A stretch of 55,643 bases of DNA from Bifidobacterium breve (lineage in GTDB: Bacteria > Actinomycetota > Acidimicrobiia > Acidimicrobiales > Acidimicrobilacustridaceae): positions 1 through 55,643 of the forward strand of contig CAMAYJ010000008.1 of the NCBI GenBank assembly GCA_945862505.1. Direction: 5' to 3'. Every line of letters starts with the position of its first letter. Position 1 is the first letter of the stretch. Below are positions 14,830 to 23,321 of the stretch, piece by piece. The translations under genes and the position numbers were made by a program. The notes beneath the pieces are model-generated. The model saw nothing but the letters and a program-made list of their open reading frames with translations. It had not been told where the DNA came from and did no database searches.

Positions 14830-17556
14830 TCAACCCTTTGAAGGCAGCCCATAGAAAAGTCTCTCGACGACCGTTCGGGATCGGCGGGTGACTCGGCGAT
14901 AGTGCTCTCGGAGCGCACCTGGTTCAGTGTCGAGCGAGCGAGCCAACCACAGCGCGGATTCAGGTTGGGTGGGCATGGAATCACCTGGTGCACTGTTCAC
15001 CAAGAACCATCTATTGCGCACCTGTTCACAGAACTCGTAGGCCTCGTTGAGAATCTCGGCATCATCTGAATCGAGCACATCGCCTTCGGCCAAGGCCCGG
15101 AGCCCATCGATTGTGCCGGTGGCCTTTACGCCGTATTGCAGTTGCAACATTTGAACGGTGAATTCAATATCGGACAGAGAACCCCGACCGAGTTTCAAAT
15201 GAAAGTCGGGATCTTCACCCATAGGGATGCGCTCGGCTTCAATGCGAGCCTTCATCTGCCGTATCTCCCGGATGCCTTCCGCCGAGAGGCCGCCGCCCCA
15301 CACCCACGGCTCGATTTCATCGAGAAGCTCGTCGCCGAGTGATTGGTCACCTGCGACGACCCGAGCGCGGGTCATTGCCTGACGTTCCCATGTGAGCGCG
15401 TGTTCCCGCCAATAGATGGCGTAAGAGTCGATACCCCGGGTGAGCGGTCCGTTCTTACCTTCAGGTCGGAGGTCGCAATCAACGTCATAGAGGCGTGTCG
15501 CTGGCGTTGAACCGGCGACCATACGCATTAATGCTTTTGCAATTTTTCGGGCTTCGTCGGTGTCGCTCGCGCTGGAACCGCGATGCACGAACATCAGATC
15601 AAGGTCGCTTGTATAGGCGAGTTCAGCACCGCCAAATCTTCCGACACCCAGAACAGCGAACGGAATTTGTGGATCAAGACTTTGCAGTGCAGATTCGAGA
15701 GTTGCTTCAGCGAGGGTGGTGAGGTCGTGACCGACTCGTTCAACGTTGTCGTGCGCAAAAACATCCCGAGCCGCGATTCCCAACAGATTTCGCTGTTGCC
15801 ATCTTCGGAGCGATGCTTGTTGATCGGTACTTCCTTCGCGCAGTTCAACGGATGAAGTGGCGGTTGCGATGAGCCCTGCACGATCTTTCGTGACAAGTTC
15901 TTCTGGAAGTGGCAGACGGGCGACGAGATCGGGATTCGCAGCGATGATGTCGCCCAGCAATCGGCTGGTGCCAGCAATTATGCAAAGGGATTGAGCAGCA
16001 GCAGGCGATTCCCGGAACGTCTCAGCAATCTGTCGCGATTGGCGCGGCCCGGTGAGCAAATTCCGAAGAAGTAGGAGCCCAAGATCGGGGTCAGGGGACA
16101 ACGACAGCCAATCAAGAAGCAACGGCAGCATTTGCTGCATTAATCGACTTGAGCGGCGCAGCCCCCTCGTGAGTTCACCAAGGGCGGCGGCTGTGCGTCG
16201 GGCATCGACGAAGCCGAACGCAGCGAGACGAACCTCGGTCGCTTCTGCGCTAATGGAAGTTTCATCAGTTCTTGTTGTTGCAAATGCTTCAAGTAGTGGA
16301 CGAAAATACACCCGTTCATGAATACCGCGAACTGTTGTTTGAACGTGATGGAGTTCGCGCTCGAGTTGTTCGGCGGCAGTTCCTCCGGGTTCATCGTGAC
16401 GACCCATGACCCGCGCAAGGTGGTCAAGTGAAATCGAATCATTCGGGATGGTGTGAACTTGTTGTTCGTCAACGAGTTGAAGACGATGTTCGACAGTTCG
16501 AAGTTCTCGGTAGGCAGCGGCCATGCGCATAGCGTCGTTGTCGTCGATGTATCCGGCGTTGGCTAATTCCTCGAGCATCGTGAGCGTTGCCGGTCCGCGA
16601 AGGCCGGGGTCTCGGTGACCATGAACGAGTTGAAGAAGTTGCACGGTGAATTCGATGTCGCGGATACCACCAGGCGAGCGCTTGAGTTCACGGTTTCCCG
16701 TGCCCGTTTTCGCTGCTTCTTCCTCGGTCCGAGCTTTCATTGCCCGCAGTGACCGGAGGGCCTCGGCATCAAATGGCCGTTCCCATAGAGAGCGTTGTGC
16801 AGCATCAAACCATCGTTCGCCAATGGCAACGTCGCCGGCTACAAGGCGTGCTTTGAGAAGCGCTTGGAACTCCCACGGTTCCGCCCAACGATTCCAGTAC
16901 GAAACGTAGGACTCGACAGAACGAACAAGCGGACCGTCGCGACCCTCGGGACGAAGATTTGCATCGACGCGAAAACATCGGCGGGCGATGTCCATGATCG
17001 CCCGAGCTCGGTAGTCAAGAGTCTTCCGTTCGCCTTCTCCGACAAACAAGATGTCGATATCGCTTGAGTAGTTGAGTTCGTTTCCTCCGAGCTTCCCCAT
17101 TCCGACTACTGCGATCGAACACTGGCCGTCCTCGGTCAGTCTCCACGCTTCGTTAAGTACGTCTCGGCCCAACGCGGCGAGTGCGGCGCCGACGTCGTCG
17201 AGTGCGTCAAGACCGATGAGATCGCGGGCCGCGATGCGAAGGAACTCAAGATTGCGCCAAGCGAGGAGATCGTCGGCCGAGGCGATGGTGGCGATCGGCC
17301 GGTGGTCAAGGTTGCCGAGGACGTCAATGGCATCGCTGGGCCGGGCATCGATGAGTCGAGTCAACGAGCGGCTTGCTGCAAGAACGGCGACCAGAGCTTG
17401 GGCAAGTTTGGGAGCGCTACGAACGCGCTCAGCGAGCGGGGCAGAACGCTCAATGAGATGTGTGAGCGCCGTGCGGACCGCGGCAGGGGAAGCGCTTCGA
17501 TCGGCAAGATCAGCGAGTTGGCTTGGGATTGGGGACGCACCTGAGGGTGTTGCCAC
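14830..17556 (-). CDS. glnE: Glutamine synthetase adenylyltransferase / deadenylylase
   Basis: With GTG 17556 the protein has 908 residues and the two-domain GlnE layout: nucleotidyltransferase 1 with NYSSDIDILFVGEG and a second with YTSDLDLMFVHRG, each followed by a helical GlnE-associated region (RSPGGIRDIEFTVQLLQL, GRGSLSDIEFTVQMLQL). It attaches and removes AMP at the regulatory Tyr of glutamine synthetase, here Tyr402 of GlnA1. The frame opens further to 17631, but that would overlap the divergent nadE start; a -10 element sits 7 nt before GTG 17556. Confidence 0.95.
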   Translation of the reverse strand: MATPSGASPIPSQLADLADRSASPAAVRTALTHLIERSAPLAERVRSAPKLAQALVAVLAASRSLTRLIDARPSDAIDVLGNLDHRPIATIASADDLLAWRNLEFLRIAARDLIGLDALDDVGAALAALGRDVLNEAWRLTEDGQCSIAVVGMGKLGGNELNYSSDIDILFVGEGERKTLDYRARAIMDIARRCFRVDANLRPEGRDGPLVRSVESYVSYWNRWAEPWEFQALLKARLVAGDVAIGERWFDAAQRSLWERPFDAEALRSLRAMKARTEEEAAKTGTGNRELKRSPGGIRDIEFTVQLLQLVHGHRDPGLRGPATLTMLEELANAGYIDDNDAMRMAAAYRELRTVEHRLQLVDEQQVHTIPNDSISLDHLARVMGRHDEPGGTAAEQLERELHHVQTTVRGIHERVYFRPLLEAFATTRTDETSISAEATEVRLAAFGFVDARRTAAALGELTRGLRRSSRLMQQMLPLLLDWLSLSPDPDLGLLLLRNLLTGPRQSRQIAETFRESPAAAQSLCIIAGTSRLLGDIIAANPDLVARLPLPEELVTKDRAGLIATATSSVELREGSTDQQASLRRWQQRNLLGIAARDVFAHDNVERVGHDLTTLAEATLESALQSLDPQIPFAVLGVGRFGGAELAYTSDLDLMFVHRGSSASDTDEARKIAKALMRMVAGSTPATRLYDVDCDLRPEGKNGPLTRGIDSYAIYWREHALTWERQAMTRARVVAGDQSLGDELLDEIEPWVWGGGLSAEGIREIRQMKARIEAERIPMGEDPDFHLKLGRGSLSDIEFTVQMLQLQYGVKATGTIDGLRALAEGDVLDSDDAEILNEAYEFCEQVRNRWFLVNSAPGDSMPTQPESALWLARSLDTEPGALREHYRRVTRRSRTVVERLFYGLPSKG

Positions 17557-17563
17557 AGAACCG

Positions 17564-17569
17564 AGGCTA
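17564..17569 (-). promoter_or_regulatory. -10 element TAGCCT of glnE, leaderless type
   Basis: On the minus strand the hexamer is followed by 7 nt and GTG 17556. Confidence 0.6.
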
Positions 17570-17589
17570 GGGCGTGGAGCCGCGGCCCG

Positions 17590-17595
17590 TAGTCT
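17590..17595 (+). promoter_or_regulatory. -10 element TAGTCT of nadE, leaderless type
   Basis: The hexamer is followed by 6 nt and GTG 17602; the opposing glnE -10 lies only 20 bp away. Confidence 0.6.
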
Positions 17596-17601
17596 GCGGG
17601 G

Positions 17602-19311
17602 GTGCCCACCCTGCGCGTCGGACTCGCTCAACTCAACACAGTCGTCGGTGATATCGACGGCAATGCGTCGCGAATCATTGAATTGATCGCTGAGGCAAGC
17701 GCGTCAGGGTGTGATGTTGTCGCTTTTCCTGAGTTAGCTATCACCGGGTATCCGCCCGAAGATCTTCTTCTTCGCTCTGGATTCGTTGCCGATGTTGGCC
17801 ATGCGCTCGAACGAATCGTTGCATCGACGGGAACTTGTGCGGCGATTGTGGGGTACGTCGAGCAAGGATCAGAAACTCGAAGCGGTACTGACGATCACGG
17901 TGAAGAGGCGACAGGCGGCCGTTCCGCAAGTCGACCAGCGTTGTACAACGCAGCCGCGGTGTGTCGAGACGGAAGTCTGATCGGTAGTTATCGAAAGCGG
18001 GAACTTCCGAACTATTCAGTGTTCGACGAAGCGCGCTATTTCGTTCCTGGTGAAGGTCCGGTCGACGTCTTTGACGTCAACGGCGTGAAGTTTGGTGTGT
18101 CCATTTGTGAGGACGCGTGGACTGCCGGCGGCCCCATTGCGGAACTCGGCCGCCAAAACGCCCTGTTCGTAGTCAATATCAACGCGTCGCCGTTTAACGT
18201 TGGTAAGTCAGAGGAGCGAGCCACTGTGATCGCGGAACGAGCAAAAGAATCGTCGGCGACCATCGTTTACGTCAATCAAGTTGGCGGTCAGGACGAACTT
18301 ATTTTTGATGGCGATTCATTGGTGATGTCGCCAGCCGGTTCGCTGCTCGCTCGTGCGCCACGGTTTGTTGAAGATCTCTACTTCGTTGATCTTGAGTTTC
18401 CTGAAGTTCGGTTAGCGACAGATCGGTCACCGATTGCGCCGTTGGGGGTCGCGGAACTGCTGAGCGAGGAAGCCGAAGTTTGGGAAGCGCTTGTTCTAGC
18501 GACTCGAGATTTTGTGGCCAAGAATGGTTTTTCCGATGTCGTGATTGGATTATCGGGTGGCGTTGACTCCGCGCTGGTCGCCGCGATTGCCGTTGACGCG
18601 GTTGGAGCCAATCATGTTCATGGCGTGCTTATGCCATCGCGTTATTCAAGTGACCACTCCATTTCTGACGCAGTTGCACTCGCTGAAAACTTGGGTTTGG
18701 AGTACCGCACAATCGCGATCGAGCCCGGGCATACCGCACTGATGGAAATGCTCTCGTCGTCCTACGACGGCAAGGCGGTTGGTCTGGCCGAGGAGAATCT
18801 GCAGAGTCGACTCCGTGCCGTCACCTTGATGGGACTATCGAACGCCTTTGGTTGGCTGTTACTCAATACGGGCAACAAGAGTGAATCGTCAGTTGGTTAC
18901 TCAACGTTGTACGGAGATTCTGCGGGTGGTTACGCGGTCATTAAAGATGTTTCAAAACTTTTGGTCTATCGCCTTTGTCGGTATCGCAATGAACGCGCGG
19001 GCCGCGATCTCATTCCCCAAAACGTTTTGGTTAAGCCGCCTTCTGCGGAACTTCGTCCCGATCAGCGTGACGATCAAAGCCTTCCCACCTACGAGGAACT
19101 TGATCCCATTCTCGCGATGTACGTCGAAGGCGATCATTCGATTGAAGAGATCATCGCCGCTGGCCACAACCCAACTGTGGTTGAGCGCATCGTGGGACTT
19201 GTTGATCTGGCGGAATACAAGCGCCGTCAGTCGCCTCCAGGTCCACGTGTGACTTCGAAGGCGTTCGGTAAAGACCGTCGCCTGCCGATCGTGAACCGAT
19301 ATCGCCGGTAG
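17602..19311 (+). CDS. nadE: Glutamine-dependent NAD synthetase
   Basis: The 569-residue protein combines an N-terminal nitrilase-type glutaminase (catalytic Glu44 in AFPELAITGY, Lys132 in YRKRELPNYSVFDE, Cys169 in VSICEDAW) with a C-terminal NAD synthetase domain whose ATP-pyrophosphatase loop is SGGVDS (318-323). It converts nicotinate adenine dinucleotide to NAD with ammonia channelled from glutamine. Residues 90-112 form a charged loop insertion. GTG 17602 abuts a -10 element. The neighbours supply (glnA) or modulate (glnE) its glutamine donor, and nadB and nadC lie in the window as well. Confidence 0.96.
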   Translation: MPTLRVGLAQLNTVVGDIDGNASRIIELIAEASASGCDVVAFPELAITGYPPEDLLLRSGFVADVGHALERIVASTGTCAAIVGYVEQGSETRSGTDDHGEEATGGRSASRPALYNAAAVCRDGSLIGSYRKRELPNYSVFDEARYFVPGEGPVDVFDVNGVKFGVSICEDAWTAGGPIAELGRQNALFVVNINASPFNVGKSEERATVIAERAKESSATIVYVNQVGGQDELIFDGDSLVMSPAGSLLARAPRFVEDLYFVDLEFPEVRLATDRSPIAPLGVAELLSEEAEVWEALVLATRDFVAKNGFSDVVIGLSGGVDSALVAAIAVDAVGANHVHGVLMPSRYSSDHSISDAVALAENLGLEYRTIAIEPGHTALMEMLSSSYDGKAVGLAEENLQSRLRAVTLMGLSNAFGWLLLNTGNKSESSVGYSTLYGDSAGGYAVIKDVSKLLVYRLCRYRNERAGRDLIPQNVLVKPPSAELRPDQRDDQSLPTYEELDPILAMYVEGDHSIEEIIAAGHNPTVVERIVGLVDLAEYKRRQSPPGPRVTSKAFGKDRRLPIVNRYRR

Positions 19312-19329
19312 TCGAGGCGGCGCTTCGCC

Positions 19330-19335
19330 TAACCT
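19330..19335 (+). promoter_or_regulatory. -10 element TAACCT, leaderless type
   Basis: It is followed by 7 nt and the ATG at 19343. Confidence 0.6.
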
Positions 19336-19342
19336 TCAGCCC

Positions 19343-19891
19343 ATGGAGTTCCTTACCGCAGGCGAGTCAGTTGATCGCATGGCGTCCTATTGCCGTGTTG
19401 AACAGTTGCTGTTCGGACTCCTTGGCCGATGGGTGGTCGATGTCAGTGAGCCGAGCGCGAAACTCACACTCGTTGCTACCGCCGATCACTGCGCATGGCG
19501 ATCACGGCGCTGGTTCGAAATGTTGCCGACTGCAGCACCCGGACCCGACGCTTTCATGGAACCAACCGACATTGAGCATGAGGTGTTCACTCTCGTTGCT
19601 GAGCTCGCCGGATCCTCGCAAGGCGCACAGATGGTTCTGGCGTATGAAGAGCTGCTCCCAGCACTTCGTGGGGCCATGATCGAGCATCTTGAGCGGACCA
19701 CCGCCGTCGCCGATGGCCCTATCCGCCGGTTGCTCGGAATCGCCATTACCGATGTCTCCAACGATCTCGAGACGAGTATCGGCCCAAGAGAAATGGTGCT
19801 GGCACTGGCCGAGGAGCGGGCTCACGCCGAGCAGAGCAAGGCCGGCATTGCCGGAGCGACGACCCAAATCCGTCAGATTTTTGGGGCCTGA
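19343..19891 (+). CDS. Uncharacterised helical protein of 182 residues
   Basis: No family is recognised. The protein is predicted by eye to be mostly helical and soluble, with spaced Glu/His residues (RVEQLLFGLLGRWV, ATADHCAWRSRRWFEMLP, DIEHEVF, YEELLPALR) that recall ferritin-like four-helix bundles, though the paired ExxH metal motifs are not complete. It sits between nadE and a sigma factor gene and appears to be transcribed by itself from a leaderless-type promoter. The ferritin-like idea is an inference only. Confidence 0.6.
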   Translation: MEFLTAGESVDRMASYCRVEQLLFGLLGRWVVDVSEPSAKLTLVATADHCAWRSRRWFEMLPTAAPGPDAFMEPTDIEHEVFTLVAELAGSSQGAQMVLAYEELLPALRGAMIEHLERTTAVADGPIRRLLGIAITDVSNDLETSIGPREMVLALAEERAHAEQSKAGIAGATTQIRQIFGA

Positions 19892-20011
19892 CGGCTCTTT
19901 CCCGATCAATTCGGCTTGGCTTGGTTGGGGGGCTTGACCGGACCGGTATCGTTGACACACCCCGGCGGCCCCCATGGCCGATTCTCCGGGCCGAAGTCCC
20001 GAGGTGTGGCA

Positions 20012-20947
20012 GTGGCTAAGGAACGTGTTGAACGCGACGAAGAAGATCTCGTTCGTCTCTACCTCACCGACATTGGCCAGTACCCCCTGCTCACGAAGGA
20101 CGACGAGGTTCGTCTGGCGCAGGCCATCGAGGGTGGCGTTGCCGCTCGCGCCGAAATGGATGCCGCCAAGACCCTCACTGTTGCTCGTAAACGCGAACTG
20201 AAGCGCTCGATCAAACAGGGTGACGACGCCGAGCGCACGTTCGTGCAGTCCAACCTTCGTCTCGTTGTTTCGATCGCCAAGAAGTATCAGGCCTCTGGCC
20301 TTCCCCTTCTTGATCTCATTCAAGAGGGCAACCTGGGTCTTATGCATGCCGTCGAAAAGTTCGACTGGCGCAAGGGTTTCAAGTTCTCCACCTACGCCAC
20401 CTGGTGGATCCGTCAGGCCATCACTCGCGGCATCGCAAACACGGGTCGCACCATCCGTCTCCCAGTTCACGCTGGAGACACGCTTGCTCGATTGCAGAAG
20501 GCGCGTGCGCGTCTTGAACTGAAGCTCGGTCGTCCCGCAACTCTCGCCGAACTTTCGGCCGAGGTTGAAATGCCGGAAGATAAAGTCACCGAAGCGCTTC
20601 GCTTCGCTGCGGAACCTCTTTCGCTTTCTGAGCCGCTTCGTGAAGATGGCGACGCCGAACTTGGCGATGTTGTTGAAGATCGCTCGGCCGAATCGCCCTT
20701 CGAGGTTGCCGCAACAGCGCTCCTTCCCGAAGAGATCAGCCGTTTGCTTTCACCCCTCGACGAGCGTGAGCGCGAAATCCTGAAACTTCGTTTCGGTCTC
20801 GATCGTGGTGAACCTCGCACGCTTGAAGAGGTTGGCGAACACTTCAATCTCACTCGTGAGCGAATTCGTCAGATCGAAGCTCGAGCAATGTCCAAGCTTC
20901 GTCATCCATCGTCAGACACTGGCGCACGCGACCTACTCGCGGTCTGA
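20012..20947 (+). CDS. RNA polymerase sigma factor, sigma-70 family (group 1/2)
   Basis: From GTG 20012, 7 nt after GAGG, the protein has 311 residues. Region 1.2 (DLVRLYLTDIGQYPLLTKDDE), a short non-conserved insert, region 2 (LLDLIQEGNLGLMHAVEKFDWRKGFKFSTYATWWIRQAITR), region 3 and region 4 (LTRERIRQIEARAMSKLRHP) are complete. The long N-terminal region 1.1 of primary sigma factors is missing, so it resembles SigB/HrdA-type factors, though it could still be the main one in this lineage. An alternative GTG lies at 20006. A possible -10 TATCGT is at 19947. Confidence 0.92.
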   Translation: MAKERVERDEEDLVRLYLTDIGQYPLLTKDDEVRLAQAIEGGVAARAEMDAAKTLTVARKRELKRSIKQGDDAERTFVQSNLRLVVSIAKKYQASGLPLLDLIQEGNLGLMHAVEKFDWRKGFKFSTYATWWIRQAITRGIANTGRTIRLPVHAGDTLARLQKARARLELKLGRPATLAELSAEVEMPEDKVTEALRFAAEPLSLSEPLREDGDAELGDVVEDRSAESPFEVAATALLPEEISRLLSPLDEREREILKLRFGLDRGEPRTLEEVGEHFNLTRERIRQIEARAMSKLRHPSSDTGARDLLAV

Positions 20948-20972
20948 TCGTTTCGCGGAGTAACCCGCGGTC

Positions 20973-21593
20973 ATGACTGAACACTTCGACGATGATCCCG
21001 ATGCGGAGTACCCGGTGGCTGGTATTCCGCCGGCACCATCGGTAACGCCTGGACCGAACCCGCCGCCGCCGCTCTCGGCGACCGACGAAGCGACGGACCA
21101 GCGTGGTTGTGTCGCAATTCTCATTGTCGGAGCCGTGTTGGCGATCATCGCGTTGGTGTTGGCCATCGTGCTGGTTGTTGTTGGCATGCGAGTATTCGGT
21201 AGTTCTGACGAAGATGCCAATGCCAAAGTGCGTCAACAGGTATTCGTTGAAACGGGGATTGCCACGGCCAGCCGGGACGCCGTGCATCCGCCCCAGCGCG
21301 ATATCCATCTGGGTACCTGTCAAAGCGACGGGAGCGGCGGGGTGAAGGCCTCGGGCACGTTGACGAACTGGACAACGAAGACGGCCGATTACGAGATTGA
21401 CGTGTCGTTTCGTAGCAGTGGGCCCGGAAGTTCAGGTGAGGAATTCGCAGCCAGTTCCGTCTCGGTACTGGCCGTTCCTGAGCATGCAACCACGACATGG
21501 ACAGCGATCGTTGCCGAACGGCCCGACGGGGCCTATGCCTGCCGGGTGCTTGCTGTGAACCGTTGGCCGACGGGAACCACGCCGCCATCCTGA
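20973..21593 (+). CDS. Single-span membrane protein with extracytoplasmic FxLYD-like domain
   Basis: The 206-residue protein has an acidic, Pro-rich N-terminus, one membrane helix (about residues 47-71), and an outer domain of about 110 residues with KASGTLTNWTTKTADYEIDVSF and TTWTAIVAERPDGAYACRVLAVNRW. The beta-rich pattern resembles FxLYD-type domains that carry a pair of Cys. No specific role is known. It starts 26 nt after the sigma factor gene and may be cotranscribed. Confidence 0.65.
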   Translation: MTEHFDDDPDAEYPVAGIPPAPSVTPGPNPPPPLSATDEATDQRGCVAILIVGAVLAIIALVLAIVLVVVGMRVFGSSDEDANAKVRQQVFVETGIATASRDAVHPPQRDIHLGTCQSDGSGGVKASGTLTNWTTKTADYEIDVSFRSSGPGSSGEEFAASSVSVLAVPEHATTTWTAIVAERPDGAYACRVLAVNRWPTGTTPPS

Positions 21594-21634
21594 GCGCATT
21601 GGAATCGCAATGGAACTGAGCGGAGGCTCCGTTC

Positions 21635-21640
21635 TAGAGT
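21635..21640 (+). promoter_or_regulatory. -10 element TAGAGT, leaderless type
   Basis: It is followed by 7 nt and the ATG of a 24-codon frame at 21648. Confidence 0.5.
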
Positions 21641-21647
21641 GAGACCC

Positions 21648-21722
21648 ATGAAGAAGCTGCTCGTGCTCATCGTCGTTGTCGCCCTCGCCGCATTCGCGGT
21701 GAAGAAGCTCCAAGACGCCTGA
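21648..21722 (+). CDS. Membrane microprotein of 24 residues, DLW-39-like start
   Basis: ATG 21648 starts a 24-residue peptide (MKKLLVLIVVVALAAFAV then KKLQDA). It is a single membrane helix between Lys pairs and looks like the front half of the small actinobacterial DLW-39 family, without the DLW part. A leaderless-type -10 element stands at the right distance. The last 56 nt overlap the 3' end of the HAD gene on the other strand. Too short to be sure. Confidence 0.45.
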   Translation: MKKLLVLIVVVALAAFAVKKLQDA

Positions 21723-22560
21723 ATCCCGCTGACCTCGGCATCGAGTGCCGGGTCAGAATCCACCACCCGAGGAAAAGTCCAGCGGACACCCCGGTGGCGA
21801 CTACCGCGCCTGTTGCGACGCGGCCTGGCGGAGGAAGTGTGACGCGTTCGCGCAAAGGGACGCGATGTGTGAACGACAGAATTGGCCAATCTTCCGCTAT
21901 TGCGATTCGTGTGAGTTCTCGGTCGGGATTCACTGCGACCGGATTTCCAACCGCGCGAAGCATGGGTTCATCGGTTGCTGAGTCGGAATAGGCCCAACTC
22001 TTCGAGAGATCGATACCTCGAGATGCGGCGACATCGGCGATTGCTTCCGCTTTAAAAGGACCGTAGGCATAGACATCGACCTCGCCGGTGTACTTACCAT
22101 CGGCGTCGATGCGCGCTCGGCTGGCAATCGCGCCGTCGGCACCGAGGTAGTTCGCCAGCGGCATGACGATCTCCTCCGGCGATGCGGAAACGATGAAAAC
22201 TAGTCGGCCTGCTTCACGGTGTTCTTGAATCAATTCCAATGCTTCGTCGTAGACAATTGGATCGATGACGTCAGTCAGGGTGGAACGAACGAGGGCGCCA
22301 ACAGCATCGTGGTCCCAGCCTCTTGTGACACGAAGCGCAGACTCTCGGAACTTACGCATTCGTTCTTCGTCGGCGCCGAGCGTGTGAAAGACCAAACCAT
22401 TCCAGGCAGCTCTCGCCATCACGCGTCGATTGATCATCCCTGCCTGACGGAACGATCGTCCAAATGCGATCATCGATGCACGCGCAATAACGGTCTTATC
22501 TAGATCGAAAAACGCGGCTTCCACGTCACTGAGCATACGGGTGGGTTGAGGAATCCCCAT
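21667..22560 (-). CDS. HAD-IB family phosphatase with C-terminal membrane segment
   Basis: From ATG 22560 the protein has 297-298 residues. AAFFDLDKTVIA is the catalytic DxD loop, RLVFIVSASPEEI motif II, and WAYSDSATDEPMLRAVGNPVAVNPD motif III/IV; the pattern is that of HAD-IB (SerB-like) phosphatases acting on small phosphate esters. After the HAD domain a Gly/Val/Ala-rich membrane helix (GAVVATGVSAGLFLGWWIL) and a basic tail follow, as in some actinobacterial members tied to lipid metabolism. The internal ATG at 22536 is an alternative start. Substrate unknown. Confidence 0.85.
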   Translation of the reverse strand: MGIPQPTRMLSDVEAAFFDLDKTVIARASMIAFGRSFRQAGMINRRVMARAAWNGLVFHTLGADEERMRKFRESALRVTRGWDHDAVGALVRSTLTDVIDPIVYDEALELIQEHREAGRLVFIVSASPEEIVMPLANYLGADGAIASRARIDADGKYTGEVDVYAYGPFKAEAIADVAASRGIDLSKSWAYSDSATDEPMLRAVGNPVAVNPDRELTRIAIAEDWPILSFTHRVPLRERVTLPPPGRVATGAVVATGVSAGLFLGWWILTRHSMPRSAGFRRLGASSPRMRRGRQRR

Positions 22561-22580
22561 AATGTTGACGCGCAAGGCCC

Positions 22581-22609
22581 TTGACGTGATGGCTGCGAGT
22601 TCGTACGGT
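22581..22609 (+). promoter_or_regulatory. Promoter of the Tad pilus operon
   Basis: A -35 TTGACG (22581-22586), 17-bp spacer and -10 TACGGT (22604-22609) precede the first tad gene by about 44 nt. It is one of the best -35/-10 pairs in the window. Confidence 0.6.
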
Positions 22610-22652
22610 ACCGGCTCCTTCCCTTGTTTCGATGTCGTGAACGGGAGGGTGC

Positions 22653-23321
22653 ATGGTGTTTTCGTGTTGGTCTGCAAAAGGTGGGTCTGGCACAACGGTG
22701 GTGTCAGTCGCGTTGGCCGTTCTGCTCGGGCAACAGTCCGATGCTGGTTCTGTCTTCGTTGACCTCGAAGGCGATGGGCCCACTGTTTTTGGAAGGCCTG
22801 AACCCGATGGGCCGGGTCTCTCGGACTGGTTCGCAGCGTCGGAGTCGGTCGGAGTTGTGGCGATCGAACGACTCGAGCGACCAGTTGCCGACTCTGTCCG
22901 GCTGGTACCGCGGGGGCGAAGAGCACTCACTAGTGAGGGACGAGCCAGGATCTGCGCGGAACGACTGATTGCCGACGAGCGTCCCGTCGTTGTTGATGTT
23001 GGACGCATCACGGGCAACGGAGATTCAGAGGATCTAGTTCGCCGTTGCTTTGCCGAGGCAGCAACAACCTCGCTCCTCGTCACTCGGCCGTGCTTCATTT
23101 CGCTTCGCCGGGCGTTATCGCTTCCGCTTCGCCCCACCGGCGTTGTTCTCATTGAAGAAGCGGGACGGGCCTTAGGTCGGCGCGATGTCGAGGATGTGCT
23201 CGGAGTCCCAGTCGTCGCAACTATCGAAGTCGATGCCGCAGTCGCCCGTGCCGTCGACGCGGGGCTTCTTGCGGCGCGGCTTCCGTCTTCGTTGGGGAGG
23301 GCGCTCCGTGACGTCGCCTGA
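22653..23321 (+). CDS. tadZ: TadZ/CpaE-like P-loop ATPase
   Basis: The 222-residue protein starts with a deviant Walker A, SAKGGSGTTVV (Lys9), typical of MinD/ParA ATPases; VFVDLEGD and RPVVVDVGRITG follow as switch-like strands. The N-terminal receiver-like domain of full CpaE/TadZ is absent. As the first gene of the tad operon it probably localises the pilus machine at the membrane. ATG 22653 is preceded by GGGAGG. It overlaps tadA by 14 nt. Confidence 0.82.
   Translation: MVFSCWSAKGGSGTTVVSVALAVLLGQQSDAGSVFVDLEGDGPTVFGRPEPDGPGLSDWFAASESVGVVAIERLERPVADSVRLVPRGRRALTSEGRARICAERLIADERPVVVDVGRITGNGDSEDLVRRCFAEAATTSLLVTRPCFISLRRALSLPLRPTGVVLIEEAGRALGRRDVEDVLGVPVVATIEVDAAVARAVDAGLLAARLPSSLGRALRDVA

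Noticed and set aside
19502-20470. 322-codon frame antisense to the sigma factor gene
   Set aside because: Antisense frames of sigma factor genes are a known source of false NAD-glutamate dehydrogenase labels; the plus-strand gene is certain.
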